46,124 nt of DNA from Oscillospiraceae bacterium (GTDB taxonomy: Bacteria > Bacillota > Clostridia > Oscillospirales > Ruminococcaceae), in NCBI GenBank assembly GCA_009783695.1, contig WRCY01000014.1:1-46124 (forward strand), written 5' to 3'. Shown here piece after piece: positions 31,733 through 39,903 of this stretch. The notes beneath the pieces were generated by a model, which worked only from the letters and a program-made list of their open reading frames with translations, was not told the DNA's origin and did not search any database. Position numbers and translations under genes: made by a program. Positions within the stretch are counted from its first letter, which is position 1; each line of letters opens with the position of its first letter.

Positions 31733-33049
31733 TTAACTCCCGAATTTATTTTTAATCTTCCTGTTATCCACAACACGAACCGCCTTGCCCGTCGAGCGGT
31801 CAAGCGATTTGGGCTCTTTAAGTTTAATCGTCACGCCTACGCCTATTGCCGAGTCTATTACGGATTTTGCTTTCTTTTCATAAACCTGCAGGTCGGCTAT
31901 GCTTCCGACTATTTCCGCGGGTGTTTCTATCTGTACCTCGAGTGTGTCAGAATTATTCACTCTGTCAACCACGAGCAGATAGTTTGTCGCCCTGTTGTCG
32001 AAGCCGAGCAGCGCGGCCTCAATCTGCGACGGGAAGACGTTTACGCCGCGTATAATAAGCATATCGTCGGTACGTCCCTGCGGCTTCAGCATACGAGCTA
32101 AAGTCCTGCCGCACTCGCACTTGTCATAAACGAGCGTTGCAATATCGCGCGTCCTGTAGCGAATGAGCGGCATCGCTTCCTTTGTGATACATGAAAATAC
32201 AAGCTCGCCCTGCGTGCCTTCGGGCAGCGGCTGAAGCGTGTCGGGGTCGATTATTTCGGGTATAAAGTGGTCTTCGCAGATGTGCATACCGCACTGATAA
32301 ACACACTCGCACGACACAGAAGGCCCCATCATCTCTGAAAGCCCGAAAATATCGTAGGCTTTAATCCCGAGCCCGCTTTCTATTTCGCGGCGCATTTCCT
32401 CCGACCACGGCTCTGCGCCGAAGACTCCCGATTTAAGCTTGAAATCGTCCTTGCTGAAGCCGTTTTCGTTCATGAGCTCAATCAGGCTGATAGCATAGGA
32501 CGGCGTCATGCAGACTATGGTCGAGCCAAAATCGCGGAACATTTCGAGCTGGCGCATGGAATTTCCTGCCGATGCGGGAATTGTCACCGCGCCGAGTTTC
32601 TCAGCACCGTAATGCATGCCGAGCCCGCCGGTGAAAAGACCGTAACCGTAGGAAACATGCACAAAATCCTCACGCGAACCGCCCACGCTCACCAGCGAAC
32701 GAGCCGCACACTCCGCCCAGATATCAATATCCCTTTGTGTGTGCCCGACGACGGTCTGCTTGCCTGTTGTGCCGCTTGACGCATGAATCCGTACGACCTC
32801 GCTCAAGGGCACGGCAAACATACCGTAGGGGTAGTTGTCGCGCAAGTCCTGCTTGGTCGTGAACGGCAATTTTTTTAAGTCCGCAATGGATTTTATATCC
32901 TCCGGCTTCACGTCCGCTTTGTTCATTTTATCGCGGTAAGGCGCAACGTTTTTATAAGCGTGCCGGATTTGCTGCGATAAGTGAAACGACTGCAGCGCCT
33001 CTATTTCATGGCGCGGCGCACATTCGATTTCTTTCATGTAATAGTTCAT
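31733..33049 (-). CDS. paaK: Phenylacetate-CoA ligase family protein
   Basis: AMP-forming ligase of 438 residues: ATP motif ASSGTTGKQTVVGHT, FGAEPWSEEMRREIE, YDIFGLSEMMGP, YRTRDIA, GRTDDMLIIRGVNVFPSQIE and a C-terminal domain ending in DRSTGKAVRVVDNR with the catalytic Lys. In organisms with IorAB it links arylacetates and their CoA esters; direction is inferred from the family. Neighbours are the ACT gene and, two genes upstream, iorB. Confidence 0.94.
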   Translation of the reverse strand: MNYYMKEIECAPRHEIEALQSFHLSQQIRHAYKNVAPYRDKMNKADVKPEDIKSIADLKKLPFTTKQDLRDNYPYGMFAVPLSEVVRIHASSGTTGKQTVVGHTQRDIDIWAECAARSLVSVGGSREDFVHVSYGYGLFTGGLGMHYGAEKLGAVTIPASAGNSMRQLEMFRDFGSTIVCMTPSYAISLIELMNENGFSKDDFKLKSGVFGAEPWSEEMRREIESGLGIKAYDIFGLSEMMGPSVSCECVYQCGMHICEDHFIPEIIDPDTLQPLPEGTQGELVFSCITKEAMPLIRYRTRDIATLVYDKCECGRTLARMLKPQGRTDDMLIIRGVNVFPSQIEAALLGFDNRATNYLLVVDRVNNSDTLEVQIETPAEIVGSIADLQVYEKKAKSVIDSAIGVGVTIKLKEPKSLDRSTGKAVRVVDNRKIKNKFGS

Positions 33050-33078
33050 GGTTGGATTCCTTAATATGTTAAATAGAT

Positions 33079-33840
33079 TTAATAATTTTCTTCCGGCAGC
33101 CTTACAATTTCAACATTCGTATTTTCAGTTAGAATTTTTACCAGTTGGGCAACACCAAAAATCTCTGTATTGGTATGACTCCCTATCATAAGGTTTATTC
33201 CCGCGAATTTTGAATACTGCTGTGAATACAAGCCGTATTCGCCCGTTATGTATGTATCGCAGCCGCTGTCAACGGCGGCTTTTATATCATTAGACATATT
33301 GCCGGCGCCTGTTACAACGCATATTTTACTTACAGGATTTTTATTATTTTTAAATGCTCTAATCGGTTCGCCGAGAATATCTGACAGTTTTTCGGAAAAT
33401 TGCTCAAAATCAACTTGATTATCCAACTCGCCTATTACGCCCATAAAATATACTTCTTCATAAGGAACGGCTTTATTGCAGTTTTTTAAGTTTAAGGCAT
33501 TTGCAAGGGACGAGCTTGTGCCGAAATCGGCGTCGTCAAGCGGCGAATGAAAAAAAGCGTGCGCGATATTATTTTCTTTTAAAAGTAATTGACATTGCTC
33601 TTTCATTCCGAAAACAAAAAACCAGGCATCATGATGCGTAATGATAAAATCTACATTATATTTTACCGCTTCTTCAATTGTTTCCGGTGTTAAGTTTACA
33701 GAGTATCCGATTCTCTTGACATTTCTGTCGATTTCATTGTTAAATCCCCATTCAGTTCCCATTTTCCCGTCTAACTTCTTTTGTTCAAAGAGAGAAATTA
33801 ATTTTGCTTTTATATCTTGAAATTTCATTGTTATTTCCAT
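33079..33840 (-). CDS. Nif3-like dinuclear metal-centre protein
   Basis: The 253 residues show metal-binding motifs of the NIF3 family: ITHHDAW (HHxxW), HSPLDDADFGTS (HxxxD) and GSHTNTEIFG (HxxxE), plus GEYGLYSQQY. The family includes proteins annotated as GTP cyclohydrolase 1 type 2, without clear activity. It interrupts the paaK-iorB pair. Codon use looks more AT-rich than in its neighbours. Confidence 0.85.
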   Translation of the reverse strand: MEITMKFQDIKAKLISLFEQKKLDGKMGTEWGFNNEIDRNVKRIGYSVNLTPETIEEAVKYNVDFIITHHDAWFFVFGMKEQCQLLLKENNIAHAFFHSPLDDADFGTSSSLANALNLKNCNKAVPYEEVYFMGVIGELDNQVDFEQFSEKLSDILGEPIRAFKNNKNPVSKICVVTGAGNMSNDIKAAVDSGCDTYITGEYGLYSQQYSKFAGINLMIGSHTNTEIFGVAQLVKILTENTNVEIVRLPEENY

Positions 33841-33909
33841 TAAGTCCTTTCTTCACAAACGAACAGTGAAAACAACATTTCCCCGGGTCAGTTGTGTTTA
33901 TTTTCAAAC
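33841..33909 (-). repeat. Leader repeat, Nif3-like gene copy
   Basis: On the minus strand: TTTGAAAATAAACACAACTGA, given here without its first base in consensus form, then CCCGGGGAAATG, TGTTTTCACTGTTCGTTTGTG and AAGAAAGGACTTAATG. CACAA pairs with TTGTG and GA with TC. Confidence 0.8.
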
Positions 33910-33924
33910 TATACACCTCCGCTT

Positions 33925-34494
33925 CTATGCTTTTCTCCCAAGCTCAAACGCCTTTAGGTTCACGTCAACCGCGGCAGCCGGTGCACATTCGCGTATTGCG
34001 GCTTCCCAGCGTGAAACGTCAAACTCAAGCTTATTTGACAACGCGCCCATCATGACTACGTTTACCGAGCGCGCGCTGCCCGCCTGCTCGGCGAGCTCAA
34101 GCGCGTTTAAGACAATCGAGTCGATTCCGACGCTCTTGATTTTACCGATAATATCCTCGTTATACTCCGCCGCGCCCGTGATTACGGGCATGGGTTCAAG
34201 CTTTTGCGTGTTAATAATCATGAGCCCGCCCTCTTTGACATAGCTCACCCAGCGCGCGGCTTCCATGAGTTCAAACGCGACGATAATATCAGCCTCACCT
34301 TTGTCTACGATGGGCGAGTGAACCTCCTTGCCGTACTTGACGTAAGTAGAAACAGAGCCGCCTCTCTGGCTCATGCCGTGAACCTCGCTCACCTTTGCAT
34401 CAAAACCCTCCGCGAGCACCACGTGCCCTATAATCCTCGAAGCGAGCAGCGTCCCCTGCCCTCCTACTCCTACAAACATAATTGATTTAGTCAT
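33925..34494 (-). CDS. iorB: Indolepyruvate:ferredoxin oxidoreductase, beta subunit
   Basis: The gamma-type domain of 2-oxoacid:ferredoxin oxidoreductases, 189 residues: MFVGVGGQGTLLASRI, VSEVHGMSQRGGSVSTYVKYG, and a hydrophobic C-terminal half. It needs IorA, encoded about 24 kb away on the opposite strand. It has no leader repeat of the usual kind, only a weak site (AAAGGAAT). Confidence 0.93.
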   Translation of the reverse strand: MTKSIMFVGVGGQGTLLASRIIGHVVLAEGFDAKVSEVHGMSQRGGSVSTYVKYGKEVHSPIVDKGEADIIVAFELMEAARWVSYVKEGGLMIINTQKLEPMPVITGAAEYNEDIIGKIKSVGIDSIVLNALELAEQAGSARSVNVVMMGALSNKLEFDVSRWEAAIRECAPAAAVDVNLKAFELGRKA

Positions 34495-34513
34495 GATTTA
34501 CAATTCCTTTCTT

Positions 34514-35410
34514 TTATATACAAGATTTATTAACTGCTTTAAACTTTTCTTCCAAAAAAACCGGATGATACGAAAGCTTTGCTTTTCGCAGGTTTTCGAG
34601 CCCCATGTCCTCTTCGCGGTTGATATAGTCATAGTTTACACAGGCATGATTGACAAATTCATTGTTAATGGCGGGATAAGCGCCGGGTATTCTCGCAAAA
34701 GCTTTCTCGGCGTGCACCACAAAGGTATCGCAGTTCACCGGCTCTCCGAAAGTAAAAGCTACAACTTCGCCGTCTATTCTAAGCAGCCCGCCGGTAAAAT
34801 CTAAATCAAAGAAGTGCTCCAGTCCTGTATTGACCACACAGTTCTCGCGGACCAGGCTTTTGTCGCCGGTTGAGTTTGCCGCCGTTTCACACTCTTTTAA
34901 CCAGCGCTCATTCATGCAGGCGCACTCGCAGATATTCTTCGGGGTTATCGGCTCGTAGCACCAATTGTTCATGCGAAATCTGTTTATGAAATTCCTTTTT
35001 GAGTGATACTTCTTGCCTTTAAGCTCCGACAAGTCGGTAAAATTATAAATATAATCGCAAAAAGCGCGGTCAGTACAGAATTCAAATTCATCCGGGTAGT
35101 TTTCATTAAGCCATTGCATCGATGCTTTGTTCATAGTGACGAAGCGAAGTGCCTCGCCGTCTTTAGCGGCATCTTCACGGAGAACTTCAACAGCTTCACG
35201 GAAGTCGCCCCTGCCGGCAGGGAAAAAGTATCCGCCATTCCCGCTTTTAATCAGGTAGAAATCCTTATAACGTGCGATTTTTGTATAAAAAACGCATTTC
35301 CACAGAAAATTATTGCCGAACGTATATTCACAGCCGCGGTAACCCGAATATGACAAGAGCTCTCTTGCCCACTTTTTATCTGAAAGCTCAACTTCCTTAA
35401 ATTCTATCAT
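34514..35410 (-). CDS. DUF2156 / phosphatidylglycerol lysyltransferase-domain protein
   Basis: The 298 residues have a GNAT-related fold: YTFGNNFLWKCVF near the N-terminus, CDYIYNFTDLSELKGKKYHSKRNFINRF with a KGKKYHSKR loop, and a C-terminal acceptor half (LRIDGEVVAFTFGE, INREEDMGLENLRKAKLSYHP). Stand-alone soluble members lack the MprF flippase. Substrate unknown; aminoacyl transfer to lipid is the family's best-known activity. Confidence 0.85.
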   Translation of the reverse strand: MIEFKEVELSDKKWARELLSYSGYRGCEYTFGNNFLWKCVFYTKIARYKDFYLIKSGNGGYFFPAGRGDFREAVEVLREDAAKDGEALRFVTMNKASMQWLNENYPDEFEFCTDRAFCDYIYNFTDLSELKGKKYHSKRNFINRFRMNNWCYEPITPKNICECACMNERWLKECETAANSTGDKSLVRENCVVNTGLEHFFDLDFTGGLLRIDGEVVAFTFGEPVNCDTFVVHAEKAFARIPGAYPAINNEFVNHACVNYDYINREEDMGLENLRKAKLSYHPVFLEEKFKAVNKSCI

Positions 35411-35530
35411 TTTTCATTATGTCCTTTCAACACCAACGAAGAATGAAAAGTCTCATTTTCCCCGATTCAGTGCCGTTTATTTCAAACTTCATCCTACCTC
35501 TTTCCGACACTGCCGAGGTATGAAGGTTTT
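35411..35530 (-). repeat. Leader repeat and second hairpin in the DUF2156 5' UTR
   Basis: 35411-35489 is a leader-repeat copy (TTTGAAATAAACGGCACTG, AATCGGGGAAAATG, CTTTTCATTCTTCGTTGG, TTGAAAGGACATAATG). Upstream, about 35488-35525 forms CTTCAT/ATGAAG plus ACCTC/GAGGT with a 3-base bulge. The UTR is about 180 nt long. Confidence 0.7.
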
Positions 35531-35599
35531 TTTAATACAAGATTTTATTTTCATTATTTATTATCCTCTGATTTGTGCGAATTATCTTTATATTTTTTT

Positions 35600-35628
35600 A
35601 TGATACCATAAAATGGGATTTTAGTCAA
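35600..35628 (-). promoter_or_regulatory. Promoter of the DUF2156 gene
   Basis: On the minus strand TTGACT (complement of 35623-35628), 17 bp, TATCAT (complement of 35600-35605). Confidence 0.7.
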
Positions 35629-35649
35629 GTGCTGTACTGCAAAAAATAG

Positions 35650-35678
35650 TTGACAAATCAAAATTTCTGTGCTATACT
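35650..35678 (+). promoter_or_regulatory. Promoter of tRNA-Gln
   Basis: TTGACA (35650-35655), 17 bp, TATACT (35673-35678), about 20 bp before the mature tRNA. It may also serve the M3-like peptidase gene downstream, since no T-rich terminator separates them. Confidence 0.85.
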
Positions 35679-35698
35679 AATTTGGTTCATGAAAATGC

Positions 35699-35770
35699 TG
35701 GGCTATCGCCAAGCGGTAAGGCACCAGACTTTGACTCTGGCATTCTCAGGTTCAAATCCTGATAGCCCAA
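35699..35770 (+). tRNA. tRNA-Gln (anticodon UUG)
   Basis: Acceptor TGGGCTA/TAGCCCA; anticodon loop CTTTGAC gives TTG, reading CAA. The first pair is U1-A72, typical of tRNA-Gln species aminoacylated through the Glu-tRNA(Gln) amidotransferase route. CCA not encoded. The route matters here because gatCAB lies 2.4 kb downstream. Confidence 0.95.
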
Positions 35771-35863
35771 GCGACGAGCTGCCGTATATAAAATCAATGC
35801 CGTCATAATGGTTTGCATGGTTTTGCGTGTTGCGGTTTATATTCAGAACAATATAATTATTAA

Positions 35864-35903
35864 AACTTATCCCCGCTCTCCAAACGGATTGCGGGGATAA
35901 GTT
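35864..35903 (+). promoter_or_regulatory. Perfect 13-bp hairpin in the leader of the M3-like peptidase gene
   Basis: AACTTATCCCCGC and GCGGGGATAAGTT with a 14-nt loop. It stands between tRNA-Gln and the peptidase gene, followed by TTTTAATTAAGGCGGTGAAG and the ATG. No U-run follows directly, so it is a poor terminator; a leader hairpin or processing site is as likely. Confidence 0.75.
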
Positions 35904-35931
35904 CACAAGTTTTAATTAAGGCGGTGAAGAC

Positions 35932-37698
35932 ATGAAAAATAAATTGTTTACTGTTCTTTTAATTATGGTTTTATTTTTAACGTCATGCGCCGGCAAAGCC
36001 CGCGAAAAACCTGTCCTCGAGCGGGAAAGGCCGGGTACTGTAACAGAAGAAGCCACGCTCGCAGCTGCGAGCACGCTGCAACATGAACACCGCCGTACAG
36101 TTCATTTTAATGATATGGTTTATGAGCGCCCCGATGTCAATGAAATTCTTGAATCAATCCGCGGGCTGACCGAGGAGCTGAAGTCGGCTCCCGATTTCGA
36201 CACAGTGCTGCTTTTGGAGCTGCAGCTGCACGAGGCGGCGGAGCACTTTTATACAATGAACTCTCTGGCTTTAATTCGGAATGACCTCGATATGTTTGAC
36301 GATTATTATGAGATTGAATATCGGTTCATGAGAGAAGCTGATATAGATATTAAACTTGCGATTGCACAATTCAACCGTGAATTAACAGAGGGAGTATTCG
36401 CCGGGGAGTACCGTAAACATGCAGGTGAGCATTACTATGCTTCGCTGCTGCGCAGTCTTCTGTTTGAATGTGAGTCGGTGACGGATTACAAAAAAGAGCT
36501 TGCCGACCTTTATATTGACTACGAAGCGATGTTTTTTTCGCTCGCTGTTGATTATGAAAGATACGAGCTGACTTATAACGATGTTCTTTACGCGCAGTGG
36601 CTTGGCATGGATTTCCTGATGGAAAAATATCTGGAGCAGTATTTATCCCTATATGTTGAAATGTATGCACGAATTATTGAGCTTTATAAACTGATGGCTT
36701 ATGAGCTGGGTTTTGACTGTGCTGCGGAAATGCTTTACCTCCTGCAGTTTAACCGCGACTACAGCCCTGATGATGCACGGATTATGTTTAATAATATAAA
36801 AAAGTATTTAGTACCGCTCACTCCCCTGCTCACAGGGTATGAGGAAAACCCGGGTGTGTTTAAACTGAAAGCGGTAATGGAAGTTATGCCGGAAGTGCTC
36901 GGCGGGCTGGACGAAGAGCTTGCCGGGGTATGGGATTTTATGATTAGGTACGGAGTTTATGATTTTGAGCCGCTGCCGGAGAAATCAGTTTCCGGATACA
37001 TGGTTAACCTGTACGCATACGATACCCCGTTTATTTATACCTACTGGAACCATGATTTTTCGGGGGTTTACACCATTCTGCACGAATTCGGTCACTTTTA
37101 CAACGACTGGCTCCGACTTGCTCCCGATAACTTTGATTATGGTATTCTTGACCTTGATGCCAGTGAATTTTACGCGGAGGGCATAGCTGTTCTTTTGCGT
37201 GAGTACTACTCCGCTTTTACAGACGAACCCGTTGTAGCTCAGCGTTTTATTATGTTTAATTCGGTTTATAACGCGATAATAGTCCAAAGTATGTTCGAGG
37301 AATTCCAGCTGCGTGCATTTGAACTTGAGGATGTCAGCGCAGACACGCTGGGGATTCTGTACGCACAGCTTTTCCTGGAGTACGGTTTTGAGGACGATTT
37401 TATGGGTATGCCGCTTGATGCGAATGTTCCGTATCACGACTGGCTGCGGATTTCACACTTCTTCTACCTGCCGTTTTATACCGTGAGCTACGTTACCAGC
37501 TCAATCGCCGCCATGCAGCTTTGGGAGATTGCTGCAGAGGATGCCGGCGCCGCTGCAGATATTTATCTGAACATGATTCGGCAGACGCAGGATAAATCGT
37601 TCACGGAGCTGCTTGAAAGCGTTTCTCTGCGCCCTGTGCGCGAGCCTGAAGTGCTGCACAGTATTGCAGAGCAGGTTAAAAGATATTATGCAAATTAA
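35932..37698 (+). CDS. M3-family (oligoendopeptidase F-like) metallopeptidase lipoprotein
   Basis: The 588 residues have lipobox LFLTSC, a long helical N-terminal region, and the zinc site ILHEFGHFYND (HExxH) with the third ligand in DASEFYAEGIAV, as in M3 peptidases. Conserved tail features include YVTSSIAAMQLWEIA. M3 oligopeptidases are usually cytoplasmic; a lipoprotein form would act on peptides outside the cell. The Shine-Dalgarno is AAGGCGGTGAAG. It fits functionally with the peptide-binding lipoprotein at the window's end, though they are not linked. Confidence 0.88.
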   Translation: MKNKLFTVLLIMVLFLTSCAGKAREKPVLERERPGTVTEEATLAAASTLQHEHRRTVHFNDMVYERPDVNEILESIRGLTEELKSAPDFDTVLLLELQLHEAAEHFYTMNSLALIRNDLDMFDDYYEIEYRFMREADIDIKLAIAQFNRELTEGVFAGEYRKHAGEHYYASLLRSLLFECESVTDYKKELADLYIDYEAMFFSLAVDYERYELTYNDVLYAQWLGMDFLMEKYLEQYLSLYVEMYARIIELYKLMAYELGFDCAAEMLYLLQFNRDYSPDDARIMFNNIKKYLVPLTPLLTGYEENPGVFKLKAVMEVMPEVLGGLDEELAGVWDFMIRYGVYDFEPLPEKSVSGYMVNLYAYDTPFIYTYWNHDFSGVYTILHEFGHFYNDWLRLAPDNFDYGILDLDASEFYAEGIAVLLREYYSAFTDEPVVAQRFIMFNSVYNAIIVQSMFEEFQLRAFELEDVSADTLGILYAQLFLEYGFEDDFMGMPLDANVPYHDWLRISHFFYLPFYTVSYVTSSIAAMQLWEIAAEDAGAAADIYLNMIRQTQDKSFTELLESVSLRPVREPEVLHSIAEQVKRYYAN

Positions 37699-37703
37699 TA
37701 AAA

Positions 37704-37733
37704 GAACGGCTCCCTAACTAAAGGAAGCCGGAC
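37704..37733 (-). terminator. Terminator of the tRNA-Pro transcript (minus strand)
   Basis: On the minus strand CGGCTTCCT/AGGGAGCCG (one mismatch) is followed by TTCTTTTATT. On the plus strand no T-run follows, so it serves the minus strand. Confidence 0.8.
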
Positions 37734-37761
37734 ATATCGCATGCAGCGTCATGCTGCTCGG

Positions 37762-37941
37762 GCACACTGCTCTGAATACGAACTGTAACATACAAATCTT
37801 TGAGAATCTTTAAAGCCGCAGGGATACTGCGTGCCGGGGCTCTCGACCCGAGCACACTGCTCTGAATACGAACTGTAACATACAAATCTTTGAGAATCTT
37901 TAAATCCGCAGAGATATTGCGTGTCGGGGCTCTCGACTCGA
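37762..37941 (-). repeat. Tandem 90-bp repeat downstream of tRNA-Pro
   Basis: Two copies (37762-37851, 37852-37941) differ at only five positions, all in the half nearer the tRNA. On the minus strand each has GTCGAGAGCCCCG, a CGCAG/CTGCG-type hairpin, ATTCTCAAAGATTTGTATG and TTCAGAGCAGTGTG. The array runs from the tRNA 3' end to the terminator, so it would be transcribed with the tRNA. The 30-codon period keeps one frame open, but no start or ribosome site supports translation. Confidence 0.9.
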
Positions 37942-38011
37942 GGCGACAGGACTCGAACCTGCGGCATCTTGGTCCCAAACCAAGCACTCTACCAAACTGA
38001 GCTACGCCTCG
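37938..38011 (-). tRNA. tRNA-Pro (anticodon UGG)
   Basis: Acceptor CGAGGCG/CGCCTCG; anticodon stem CTTGG/CCAAG with loop TTTGGGA, giving TGG; T-arm GGTTCGAGTCC. CCA not encoded. Followed by the 90-bp tandem repeat. Confidence 0.96.
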
Positions 38012-38056
38012 GGAGTTATATTTAAAGAGGCGTATGCCTCTGAAATCAACTTTTTT

Positions 38057-38085
38057 ATTATACTACGGCTTGAGATTTTTGTCAA
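38057..38085 (-). promoter_or_regulatory. Promoter of tRNA-Pro
   Basis: On the minus strand TTGACA (complement of 38080-38085), 17 bp, TATAAT (complement of 38057-38062). The leader contains the hairpin AGAGGC-ATAC-GCCTCT (38025-38040), whose TACGCCTC could also pair with GAGGCGTA of the tRNA 5' end. Confidence 0.88.
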
Positions 38086-38097
38086 GTCGAATTTTTA

Positions 38098-38126
38098 TTG
38101 ACTTATTGATAGAGATATGTTATAAT
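38098..38126 (+). promoter_or_regulatory. Promoter of the gatCAB operon
   Basis: TTGACT (38098-38103), 17 bp, TATAAT (38121-38126), about 45 bp before gatC, divergent from the tRNA-Pro promoter. Confidence 0.85.
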
Positions 38127-38171
38127 TTTTTTCATATGGATAATATTAACTAATAGTTAGGAGGCATAATT

Positions 38172-38447
38172 ATGGAAACCTCGACCTTTAAGCTTTTATG
38201 TGAAGCTTCGCAGCTCTCTTTCACCGATGATGAAGCAGCAGGCTTCAGGGAGCGGCTGGATTCATTGATTGAGTTCGCCGACATTAAAAGTATTAGCTGT
38301 GATATGAGCAGCGCTATTGAGATGAACAGCGTTTCGCTCGGTGATTTGCGTGAGGATACAGCTTTGCCCTCCCTCCCGCCGGAGAAGCTGCTCGCCAATA
38401 CGGAGCCGCTTTTCGACTGTTACGTAATCCCAAAAATGATGGAATGA
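38172..38447 (+). CDS. gatC: Asp/Glu-tRNA amidotransferase subunit C
   Basis: GatC wraps around GatA and GatB and stabilises the complex. The 91 residues start with ATG 38172 after AGGAGG and show FTDDEAAGFRERLDSLIEFAD and the C-terminal LREDTALPSLPPEKLLANTEP...VIPKMME pattern (two conserved blocks), typical of the family. First gene of gatC-gatA-gatB. No degeneration is visible. Confidence 0.92.
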   Translation: METSTFKLLCEASQLSFTDDEAAGFRERLDSLIEFADIKSISCDMSSAIEMNSVSLGDLREDTALPSLPPEKLLANTEPLFDCYVIPKMME

Positions 38448-38529
38448 AGACTAAAATTAATAATAAAATCTGACGCTTTGGTATATGAATTTCCATGGCT
38501 CGTATATGCCGGAAAGGAATAGTGACAAT

Positions 38530-39903
38530 ATGTTTGACATAATGCAAGAAACAGTAAAAAGCCTGCGTACGCGGCTCGACCGCCGCGAAATCAGCGCGCA
38601 GGAGCTTTGCGCCGAGTTTTTGGAAGTATCGCATGCTATGAACCCCGACTTAAAGGCTCTCGCTCTCATCACGGACGACGAGGCACTCGCAGCTGCTAAA
38701 AAAGCGCAGTTGTGCATTGACAAGGGCAGCAGCGGCGCGCTTACGGGAATCCCCGCCGCCGTGAACGACAACATCATGACCGAGGGCATAATCACCGCCT
38801 GCGGCTCAAAAATGCTTGCCGGTTTTATCCCGCCTTATGACGCGGGAGTTATCGAACTGCTTAAAAATGCAGGCTGTGTGCTGCTCGGAAAGGCGGCTAT
38901 AGATGAATTCAGCCTCGGCGGCTCGCCGCGGTCGGGTGTGGCGGTAAGCTCGGGCTTTGCGCCGTATTCGCTCGGTACTGATACAGGCGGCGCAATTCGC
39001 CGTGCCGCGGCTTTCTACGGGCTGACGGGGCTTCGTCCCACTTACGGGCGGATTTCTCGCTATGGATTGGCGGCTTTCGCAAGCTCGCTTGACCAAATCG
39101 GGCCGATTGCTAAGACTGCTGAGGATTGTGCTATTATATTAAACACGATTTCTGCTCGCGATGAGCGCGACGCGACCTCTTTCGGTAATCCCGACAGTGA
39201 AGATTTTACCTCCGGAATCAATAAAGGCGTTAAGGGGCTTAGAATCGCCGTTCCTAAAGAGTTTTTCAGCGATAATGTATCCGATGAAGTTAAAGCCGCA
39301 GTCCTTGAAGCCGCGAAAACGCTTGAAAAGCAAGGCGCGGAATTAACTGATATTTCTGTTGAGATGACCGAATATGCCGCACAGGTTTTCTGCATAATCG
39401 GGAGCGCGGAAGCCGCAAGCAACCTTGCGCGCTACGACGGCGTAAACTTCGGGCTGCGCGGCGAGGGCGCGGGTTACGCCGAGCAGATTGTTGACTCGCG
39501 TAACAGGGGCTTCGGAAGCGAGGTAAAGCGCAGAATCATGTTCGGAAATTTTGTGCTTTCGGGCGAGAATTACAACGATTATTTTATGAAAGCCCATGTG
39601 CTTCGCAGCAAAATCAAAGCTGAATATGATGAAATTTTCAAAAATGCCGATATTATTTTAACCCCGACAGTTTCCGATTTGTCCGAGAAGGATATATCAA
39701 CAAAGCGGCATCTTGCGGACTTTTGCACAGTTTCAGCGAGTCTTGCGGGTCTGCCGTGCGTGACGACCACCTGCGGCTACAGAGCAAACGGGCTTCCCGT
39801 CGGTATGTCGCTCACGGGCAGGAAGTGCGGGGAAGCTGTGATTCTGCAGGCGGCAGACTGCTTTGAGCGTATATTCAGCCCTGAATTATTTGGACAGTTT
39901 TAA
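38530..39903 (+). CDS. gatA: GatA homologue lacking the whole amidase catalytic triad
   Basis: GatA normally hydrolyses glutamine and passes ammonia to GatB. This 457-residue homologue is clearly GatA (YDAGVIELLKNAG, RPTYGRISRYGLAAFASSL, DQIGPIAKTAEDC, SEVKRRIMFGNFVLS). The catalytic Lys of VKDN is Asn79; the GGSSGGS loop with the cis-Ser is absent within a gap of about 23 residues between GGSPRSG and YSLGTDTGG; and the nucleophile Ser of DTGGSIR is Ala155. The frame is intact to a normal C-terminus. ATG 38530 begins the conserved part (MFDIMQETV), with AAAGGA upstream; an ATG at 38485 is possible. It is probably a structural pseudoenzyme or a new function. Confidence 0.9.
   Translation: MFDIMQETVKSLRTRLDRREISAQELCAEFLEVSHAMNPDLKALALITDDEALAAAKKAQLCIDKGSSGALTGIPAAVNDNIMTEGIITACGSKMLAGFIPPYDAGVIELLKNAGCVLLGKAAIDEFSLGGSPRSGVAVSSGFAPYSLGTDTGGAIRRAAAFYGLTGLRPTYGRISRYGLAAFASSLDQIGPIAKTAEDCAIILNTISARDERDATSFGNPDSEDFTSGINKGVKGLRIAVPKEFFSDNVSDEVKAAVLEAAKTLEKQGAELTDISVEMTEYAAQVFCIIGSAEAASNLARYDGVNFGLRGEGAGYAEQIVDSRNRGFGSEVKRRIMFGNFVLSGENYNDYFMKAHVLRSKIKAEYDEIFKNADIILTPTVSDLSEKDISTKRHLADFCTVSASLAGLPCVTTTCGYRANGLPVGMSLTGRKCGEAVILQAADCFERIFSPELFGQF

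Noticed and set aside
37718-37987. An open frame over tRNA-Pro and the 90-bp repeats that would encode a 30-residue tandem repeat
   Set aside because: It begins inside the tRNA, has no ribosome site, and follows from a 90-bp duplication whose period is a multiple of three.
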